Position numbers and translations under genes: made by a program | Assembly (NCBI GenBank): GCA_963763955.1 | Contig: CAVXQP010000022.1 | Span: forward strand, 62,001-126,000 | DNA from: DASUPK01 sp963763955 | GTDB lineage: Bacteria; Actinomycetota; Thermoleophilia; Solirubrobacterales; 70-9 | DNA: 64,000 nucleotides | Reading direction: 5' to 3' | Part shown: one piece after another, positions 58,717 to 64,000 of the stretch | How positions within the stretch are numbered: the first letter of the stretch is position 1 | How the letters are laid out: each line of letters starts with the position of its first letter | Notes under the pieces: generated by a model | Seen by the model: only the letters and a program-made list of their open reading frames with translations | Told to the model about the DNA's origin: nothing | The model's database searches: none

Positions 58717-59559
58717 ATGAGCAGCCTCGTCAAGGACGTCGGAGCAGTCGCGGGCATCGCCTCGTTCCTGGGGCTCGCCCTGCTCGCCCTGCTCTATTTC
58801 ACCCAGGCGCGGGACGTGCGTCGCTTGCGCGAACGGGCCAGCTTCCTGGTCGAGGGCGGCACCGCCGACGGTGAGACGGTCGCCCCGGCGGAGCGGGCCG
58901 CGAGCGCGGTGGCCACCAAGGAGCCCGAGAAGGCAGCCGCGGCCGCGGCAGCCGCGGCCCCCAACGAGGCGGAGGCGTTCAGGAGGGCGGAGCTCGCCCG
59001 GCAGGCTGCTGAACGCCGCCAGCGCTTCGAGCAGCGCCGCCGGAGCCCCGGCGGCGGGCGTGAGCGCCCCGCCTGGCTCTCGGAGCCGCTGTCGCTGGCC
59101 GCGGTCGTGATCGGCGCGATCATCCTGGTCGGCGGGATCGCCTTCGCCGTCACCCGGATCACCGACAGCGGGTCCGATTCCACGGCGGCGCCGTCGGGGC
59201 AGGCGAAGAAAGGTCCCTGCCCGCCAGGGCAGACCAAGGTCGCCGTCCTCAATGGGACCGCGACGCCTGGCCTCGCCGCGTCCTCTGCGGGACAGCTGAA
59301 GCAGGCGCAATACAAGGTCGGGCCCGTGGGCAACACATCGACCCCATTCCCGACGAGCGTGGTCATGTTCGACCCGTCCGATGGCAAGGAATGCGCCCCG
59401 ATCATCGGCCAGATCGTCGGCGTATCCAAGACGCAGCCGATGAACAACGAGGTCCGGCAGGCGGCCGAGGGGAACCCCGTCGCGGTCGTGCTTGGGGATG
59501 ACAAGGCCGGGGCGTCGAGTGGGACTGGGGCCAGCGGCACGACCGGCTCGGGGATCTGA
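58717..59559 (+). CDS. Membrane protein with LytR C-terminal domain
   Basis: The 280-residue protein has two membrane helices (about residues 10-30 and 128-148) joined by an Ala/Glu/Arg-rich cytoplasmic loop. The extracytoplasmic C-terminus starts KVAVLNGTATPGLAASSAGQLKQAQYKVG, the LytR_C pattern, which often accompanies LytR-CpsA-Psr ligases that attach glycopolymers to peptidoglycan. The catalytic LCP domain itself is absent. It belongs to the polysaccharide operon; the next gene overlaps by four bases. Confidence 0.85.
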   Translation: MSSLVKDVGAVAGIASFLGLALLALLYFTQARDVRRLRERASFLVEGGTADGETVAPAERAASAVATKEPEKAAAAAAAAAPNEAEAFRRAELARQAAERRQRFEQRRRSPGGGRERPAWLSEPLSLAAVVIGAIILVGGIAFAVTRITDSGSDSTAAPSGQAKKGPCPPGQTKVAVLNGTATPGLAASSAGQLKQAQYKVGPVGNTSTPFPTSVVMFDPSDGKECAPIIGQIVGVSKTQPMNNEVRQAAEGNPVAVVLGDDKAGASSGTGASGTTGSGI

Positions 59560-60002
59560 CCAAGCGCGGTCGATCGGCCGTCCTGATCTCCGCTCTGGCG
59601 GTGGCGATCCTGCTGACGGCCACCGCGGCGGCGATCGTCGAGACGCAGCACCTTCGTGACCTGGGACCGGTCGTCAGCTCGACCAAGCTGAAGACGCGCC
59701 GCGACGGCGGCTACCGAGTCTGCTTCAGGCTCACCCGCGACGACACCGTGCAGGTCGCGGTGGTGAATGCCGCCGATCAGGAGGTGCGCGTACTCGCATC
59801 GGCAGCCCCCCTGACGGGCAGCGACAGCGCGCCGGACCAGCCCAAGGCCGGGGCTCACTGCTTCGACTGGGACGGAGCCGATGTCTCGGGCCGGCCGGTG
59901 CCGGCGGGGGTCTACCGGATGCGCCTCTCGTTCCAGCGCCTGGATCGTGTCCTGATCCCCGGCGAGCACGTGACCATCGCGGTGCGCGGGGCCCCCTCAT
60001 GA
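59556..60002 (+). CDS. Exported FlgD-Ig-like protein with likely CTG start
   Basis: The 148-residue protein has an N-terminal anchor (KRGRSAVLISALAVAILLTATAAAIVE) followed by a beta-sandwich (VVSSTKLKTRRDGGYRVCFRLTRDDTVQVAVVNAADQEVRVL, then HCFDWDGADVSGRPVPAGVYRMRL) like the FlgD Ig domain. GTG at 59601 would cut off the basic start of the signal sequence. CTG at 59556 overlaps the preceding stop as CTGA, matching the tight overlaps elsewhere. It may scaffold glycan assembly; function unknown. Confidence 0.75.
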   Translation: MTKRGRSAVLISALAVAILLTATAAAIVETQHLRDLGPVVSSTKLKTRRDGGYRVCFRLTRDDTVQVAVVNAADQEVRVLASAAPLTGSDSAPDQPKAGAHCFDWDGADVSGRPVPAGVYRMRLSFQRLDRVLIPGEHVTIAVRGAPS

Positions 60003-61564
60003 GCGAGGCGCTCGAGGTCATCGGCTGCCTCGCGGCGGCGGCGGCGCTCTCCACCTCGTTTCTCGCGTCCGACGCCCGCCTGCGGGTCGCCGGTCTGGTG
60101 CTGGCGGGGATACTCGCCACCGCACTGGTCGCGGGACAGGGCTGGGACGACATCCGGAACCTTCGCGAGCACCATCTCGAGTTCGCGGGAGCGATCCTCG
60201 CCGGGATCCTGGTCCTGGCAATTGGCGCCGCCGCGATGCTGCGCTGGCCGATCCTGCTGCCACTGCTCGTGGTTGCGGCCCTGCCCTTCCGGATCCGGCT
60301 GCACGTGGCGGGCGGCCAGGCGGTCAACCTGCTGGTTCCGCTCTACGTGGTCATCGGCACCGGCGTCCTGGCGACGGTCGTGGCGACTGTGCGGGGCCAG
60401 ACCAGGCTGCGGCAATTGCCGCAGCCGTTGGTCCTGGCCCTGGTCCTGGTGATCTGCCTGTATGCGGTGCAGACCATCTACTCGGAGGACGTCGCCTTCG
60501 CCGCGCGCAACGTGGGCTTCTTCCTGGTTCCGTTCGCCATCCTCTTCTCTCTGCTGGCGGAGGCGACCTGGGACCGCCGCCTGCTCAAGTGGGCTTTCGT
60601 GCTGGTTCTCGCGGAGGGCCTGGTCCTGGCCGTGACCGGGATAGGCCAGTACGCGGATCACCACATCTTCTGGAACGGCAAGCTGGACGCCTCCAACGAC
60701 TTCCATTTCTACTTCCGGGTCAACTCGCTCTTCTGGGACCCGAACATCTACGGCCGGTACCTCGTGCTCGCCGTTCTGCTTGGGACGACCGGGCTGGTCT
60801 GGGCCGCCAGCCGGCGGCTCGCGCTCGGCCTCGCCGCTGTGGTGGCGGTCGTCTTCGCCGGCCTCGTCTTCGCCTTCTCTCAGACCAGCTTCATCGCCCT
60901 CTTCATTGGCCTGGCGGTGCTCGCCGCGCTGCGCTGGAGTGTCCGCTGGGCCGCCATCGCGACGCCGCTCGCCCTCGCCGCGATCGCCGTCGGGGTCCTC
61001 TTCGTTGCCGGCGGCTCGCACGAATCCACGCGCACGGTCACCGAGGGGCACAGCAGCCTGGTTTCGGGAGGGGTGAAGCTCGCCCGTCACAGACCGCTCT
61101 ACGGCTATGGCTCCGCGTCGTTCTCCAAGGCCTTCGCGAGCGCCGAGCAGGTGGCGCCGGGAGACACGACGATCTCGCACACCGAGCCTGTCACCGTCGC
61201 CGCTGAGCAGGGGATCATCGGCATCGCTGCCTATCTGGCGCTGCTTGCGGCAGCCCTGTGGACGGTCTTCGACGGGATGCGTTCGACGGCACCGGGTTTC
61301 GGCGGGCGCTTCCGGACCCTCGCGGAGGGGGACAGGGTTGAGCTCACCCCGGCCAGGATCGGGATCGCCGCGGCCTTCTCGGCGCTGCTGGTCCACACGA
61401 TCGGCTACGCCGCCTACCTGACGGACCCACTGACCTGGGTGCTGCTGGCCGTAGGGGGTGTGCTCGCCGCCGAGGTCGGGGCGGGGGGCTGGCCCCGCCG
61501 CCGCGGCGACGTTGAATCCTCCGAGCCGGCTGAATCCGCAGCGACTCCTACAGTCGCGTCTTAA
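59999..61564 (+). CDS. O-antigen ligase / Wzy-type polymerase-like membrane protein
   Basis: The 521-residue protein has about twelve membrane helices. The large extracytoplasmic loop between helices near residues 210-260 (YFRVNSLFWDPNIYGRYLVLAV) and the later RHRPLYGYGSASFSKAF region carry the Arg and Gly pattern of Wzy_C ligases/polymerases. Such enzymes polymerise or attach lipid-linked glycans outside the membrane. ATG at 59999 overlaps the preceding gene by four bases. Confidence 0.88.
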   Translation: MSEALEVIGCLAAAAALSTSFLASDARLRVAGLVLAGILATALVAGQGWDDIRNLREHHLEFAGAILAGILVLAIGAAAMLRWPILLPLLVVAALPFRIRLHVAGGQAVNLLVPLYVVIGTGVLATVVATVRGQTRLRQLPQPLVLALVLVICLYAVQTIYSEDVAFAARNVGFFLVPFAILFSLLAEATWDRRLLKWAFVLVLAEGLVLAVTGIGQYADHHIFWNGKLDASNDFHFYFRVNSLFWDPNIYGRYLVLAVLLGTTGLVWAASRRLALGLAAVVAVVFAGLVFAFSQTSFIALFIGLAVLAALRWSVRWAAIATPLALAAIAVGVLFVAGGSHESTRTVTEGHSSLVSGGVKLARHRPLYGYGSASFSKAFASAEQVAPGDTTISHTEPVTVAAEQGIIGIAAYLALLAAALWTVFDGMRSTAPGFGGRFRTLAEGDRVELTPARIGIAAAFSALLVHTIGYAAYLTDPLTWVLLAVGGVLAAEVGAGGWPRRRGDVESSEPAESAATPTVAS

Positions 61565-61568
61565 TCCG

Positions 61569-63170
61569 ATGACCGGATACCTCCGCCGCCTGGCGACCAC
61601 GGGCGCCGCCTACACGGCTTCGAGCGTGATCTCGAAGCTGATTGCGGTCGCCTTGCTGCCGCTCTACACGCGCTATCTGACGCCCGCCGACTACGGCGCG
61701 GCCGAGGTGCTCGTCACCGGGGTGATCGCGGCCAGCATCATCATCCGACTGGGGATCATCGAGGCGCTGCTCCGGTTTTACTACCAGGCCGGTGAGGATC
61801 CGAACCAGGTGGTGAAGACGGCCTTCGCCTCGCTGCTCTGGACGACGACGATCGGCCTGGTGATCGCCCTTCCCCTCGCCGAGCCGCTCTCGAGGCTCCT
61901 GCTCGGACACTCGGACGCCTCCCTGATGCGGATCGCGATCTTCGGCCTCTGGGTCTTCACGATGTTCGAGTTCCTGACCACGCTCTACCGGCTCGACGAG
62001 CGGGCCAAGGCCTATTTCGTCTTCACCGTCGCAAACGTCCTGGTGACGATCCCGGTGACGGTCTGGCTGGTGGTGGGCGAGGGCAGGGGCGCGAGCGGCC
62101 TGCTCTGGGGCCAGTACGGCACGGGGGCGGTCTTCCTCGCGGGCCTGGTGATCGCCCAGCGGCGGCGCCTCGCCGTGGTCCCGGACTTCGGAGTCTGGCG
62201 CCGCATGCTCCGCTGGGGCCTGCCGACGATGCCGGCGGAGCTCTCGCTCTACTCCCTCAACTTCATCGACCGGGTGCTGATCGTCCGGATCGTCGGGCTG
62301 GGCGACGCGGGGCTCTACAGCCTCTCGGTCAAGTTCGCCCAGGCCGTCAACGTGCTGGTCAAGGGGTTCCAACTCGCCTGGCCGCCGCTGGCGTACTCGA
62401 TCCAGGACGACGACGAGGCGCGCAAGGCCTACGCCGTGATCGTCACCTGGTTCGTCTCGGTGACGACCTTCGTGGTCGCCGGCATGTGGCTGCTCTCACG
62501 CTGGATCGTCCGGGTCTTGGCCGCCCCCGAGTTCTTCGACTCGTACAAGACGATCGGCCTGATTTCGACCGGGGTGATGCTCTACGCGCTCTATCTCGTC
62601 CTGGTGATCATCCTCGGCCGCACGGGCCGCACCGAGTTCAACTTTCCGGCGACCGGCGCCGGCACCGTCGTGAACATCGGCCTCAACCTGGCGCTGCTGC
62701 CCTCGCTCGGGATCGTCGGCGCCGGGATCTCGCTGGTCGCCTCCTACGCCGTGGTGCTGGCGCTGATGTACGTCTTCACGCAGCGGCTCTTCAAGGTCCC
62801 CTACGAGTGGGCCCGGTTGGCGCAGGCGTTCGGCCTGGCGGCAGCGCTGGTCACGGTTGGAGAGGTCTTCGTTCCCACCTCGGGCGTCGGGGGCCTGGCG
62901 GGTCGAACCGTCCTCTGGCTCGCCTATCCGTTGCTGCTCTGGGCGACCGGCTTCCTCAATGACGAGGAACGCGAGGCCGCCCGCCGGGTGCTGAGCCCGG
63001 CGACGGTCAGGGCGGCTCTCAGCAGCCTGCGTGAGGCGCCCCCAGAGGGGCGTGAGAGTCGGGAGGAGCCTGCCGGGGAATCGGGCGAGGGGCGTCGTCC
63101 CGGCCGCGGTCCGCGCCTGACCCGCGAGGCGCTCGAGGCGGAGCAGCGCGACGAGGACGCCATCCGCTAG
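61569..63170 (+). CDS. Polysaccharide flippase (Wzx/MurJ-like, MOP superfamily)
   Basis: The 533-residue protein begins TGYLRRLATTGAAYTASSVISKLIAVALLPLYTRYLTPADYGAAEVLV, the classical opening of Wzx-type exporters. Twelve to fourteen helices follow, then a 50-residue charged tail (ESREEPAGESGEGRRPGRGPRLTREALEAEQRDE). It moves undecaprenyl-linked oligosaccharide units across the membrane. The ATG at 61569 is five bases after the preceding stop; the in-frame sequence further upstream lies inside the ligase gene. Confidence 0.9.
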   Translation: MTGYLRRLATTGAAYTASSVISKLIAVALLPLYTRYLTPADYGAAEVLVTGVIAASIIIRLGIIEALLRFYYQAGEDPNQVVKTAFASLLWTTTIGLVIALPLAEPLSRLLLGHSDASLMRIAIFGLWVFTMFEFLTTLYRLDERAKAYFVFTVANVLVTIPVTVWLVVGEGRGASGLLWGQYGTGAVFLAGLVIAQRRRLAVVPDFGVWRRMLRWGLPTMPAELSLYSLNFIDRVLIVRIVGLGDAGLYSLSVKFAQAVNVLVKGFQLAWPPLAYSIQDDDEARKAYAVIVTWFVSVTTFVVAGMWLLSRWIVRVLAAPEFFDSYKTIGLISTGVMLYALYLVLVIILGRTGRTEFNFPATGAGTVVNIGLNLALLPSLGIVGAGISLVASYAVVLALMYVFTQRLFKVPYEWARLAQAFGLAAALVTVGEVFVPTSGVGGLAGRTVLWLAYPLLLWATGFLNDEEREAARRVLSPATVRAALSSLREAPPEGRESREEPAGESGEGRRPGRGPRLTREALEAEQRDEDAIR

Positions 63171-63192
63171 CGCCAGCGGCCGACCTTGCAGC

Positions 63193-64000
63193 TCACCTCG
63201 CTAGAGCAGCTTGGAGCACCGAGACCATCTTCTTGGCCTGCCCTTTGACGTCATGCTCGGCGGCCGCCCGGCGGGCAGCCGGGTTGGGCGTTGGCCGGCT
63301 CGCCGCGAGCTCCAGAGCGTGGGGGAGTGCGCCGAGGTCCTGCGGGTCAACCAGTAGCCCCGCCTCCGGGGTGACGAACTCAGGTGGACCGCCATTGCTG
63401 GTGGCGATCACGGTGCGCTCCATCGCCATCGCCTCGAGCGTCGCCTGGCCGAAGGGCTCGATCAACGACGGTTGGCAGAGGACGTCGCAGGCCGCGACCC
63501 ATTTGGGAACCTCCGACTGAGGAATCCGCCCGGCGAGGGTGACGTTCGCCCTTCCGGTGAGCTGTTCGCGGAGGGGCCCGTCGCCGACGAAGGCGAGCCG
63601 TCCCCGGCCCAGTGAGGCGAACGCGTCCGCCAGGCGCACCACGTTCTTCCGCTCGATCAGCGAGCCGACGCAGAGGAAGGCCGGTCCCTCGCCCTCCCAG
63701 CGGAGCTCGTGTCGCGCCTCGGCCGCGGGGCGCGGCGAGAACGCGTCAAGATCGACTCCGCAATCGATCACCTCGATCTTGCCCTCGGCCGCGGCGATCC
63801 GGCCTGTGAGTCGATCGGCAAGCCAGCGCGAGTTGGCGATCACGGCCGAGGAGCGGCCCACCACCCAGCGGGTGGCCGCGGTGACGCCGGGGATCCGGCC
63901 GAGGTTGGCGACGTCCTGTCCATGGGCCATCACGACAAGGGGCGCGCCAGCCGCGCGGGCGGCGAGTGCTCCGGCCGCCCCGGCCGGGAAGAGGAAATGG
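63193..64000 (-). CDS. GT4-family glycosyltransferase (partial, N-terminus beyond window)
   Basis: At least 269 residues are present, open to the right edge. The start of the visible part reads HFLFPAGAAGALAARAAGAPLVVMAHGQDV. Then come SAVIANSRWLADRL, VIDCGVDLDAFSPRP, FLCVGSLIERKNVVRLADAFASLG, the donor-sugar motif PSLIEPFGQATLEAMAMERTVIATSNGGPPEFV (the E-x7-E pattern) and a C-terminal helix. It transfers sugars from nucleotide donors to a lipid-linked acceptor, probably for the same surface glycan. It converges with the flippase gene. Confidence 0.9.
   Translation of the reverse strand, partial: HFLFPAGAAGALAARAAGAPLVVMAHGQDVANLGRIPGVTAATRWVVGRSSAVIANSRWLADRLTGRIAAAEGKIEVIDCGVDLDAFSPRPAAEARHELRWEGEGPAFLCVGSLIERKNVVRLADAFASLGRGRLAFVGDGPLREQLTGRANVTLAGRIPQSEVPKWVAACDVLCQPSLIEPFGQATLEAMAMERTVIATSNGGPPEFVTPEAGLLVDPQDLGALPHALELAASRPTPNPAARRAAAEHDVKGQAKKMVSVLQAALAR

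Overview
The window looks like a chromosomal replication-origin neighbourhood of a high-GC actinobacterium. My best guess is the class Thermoleophilia (Solirubrobacterales-like). Three things suggest this: an rpmH-rnpA-yidD-yidC-jag-rsmG-parA-parB arm facing a dnaA-dnaN-recF-DUF721-gyrB-gyrA arm; an FhaA/FhaB/PP2C/RodA/PbpA/PknB operon just downstream; and several small SnoaL-like proteins that begin MSEENVE and end ALEAAGLSE. The lineage is an inference; no rRNA gene is present to confirm it.

Layout. (1) 1-8.7 kb: envelope and metabolic genes (a membrane protein cut by the left edge, GtrA, an alkaline-phosphatase-superfamily enzyme, a PLP aminotransferase, a D-Ala-D-Ala-ligase-like enzyme, a bifunctional-nuclease-family protein, an SRPBCC protein and a polytopic membrane protein). 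(2) 8.81-25.38 kb: an accessory island bounded by a perfect 49-bp direct repeat. The right copy is the 3' part of an intact tRNA-Ile(GAU) gene; the left copy is a detached fragment. No integrase is visible. The island holds two MarR regulators (one beside an MMPL exporter, one beside a short-chain dehydrogenase), coiled-coil proteins, a decayed cas1-like gene, a phosphoesterase, SnoaL-like genes, a histidine phosphatase, broken genes and many small hairpin repeats. (3) 25.5-39.6 kb: chromosome partition and origin core. (4) 39.7-42.5 kb: HNH nuclease, prephenate dehydratase and a frameshifted membrane protein. (5) 42.6-54 kb: Ser/Thr phospho-signalling and cell-wall operon with three kinases, two FHA proteins, one PP2C phosphatase, RodA/FtsW, a class B PBP, and a second Ddl. 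(6) 54-64 kb: purM, uppP, DedA and a polysaccharide locus (PglF/CapD-type enzyme, LytR_C protein, O-antigen ligase-like protein, Wzx-like flippase, GT4 transferase cut by the right edge).

The most unusual signal is in the island. SnoaL-like genes there carry a conserved 5' module: a palindrome with core GCATGG, then GGAAAG, 16 bases, GATACT, 9 bases and the start codon. They also carry a conserved 3' hairpin with core TTGGACGA immediately after the stop codon. The 3' hairpin of one unit lies directly against the 5' palindrome of the next. Several copies have lost their SnoaL body, or hold an unrelated gene between a SnoaL-type promoter and a SnoaL-type tail. This looks like a repeat-bounded gene-cassette array that carries its own promoter.

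Operons are tight throughout, with many 4-base start/stop overlaps (ATGA, GTGA, TTGA). Several promoters sit so close to the start codon that leaderless transcripts are likely.
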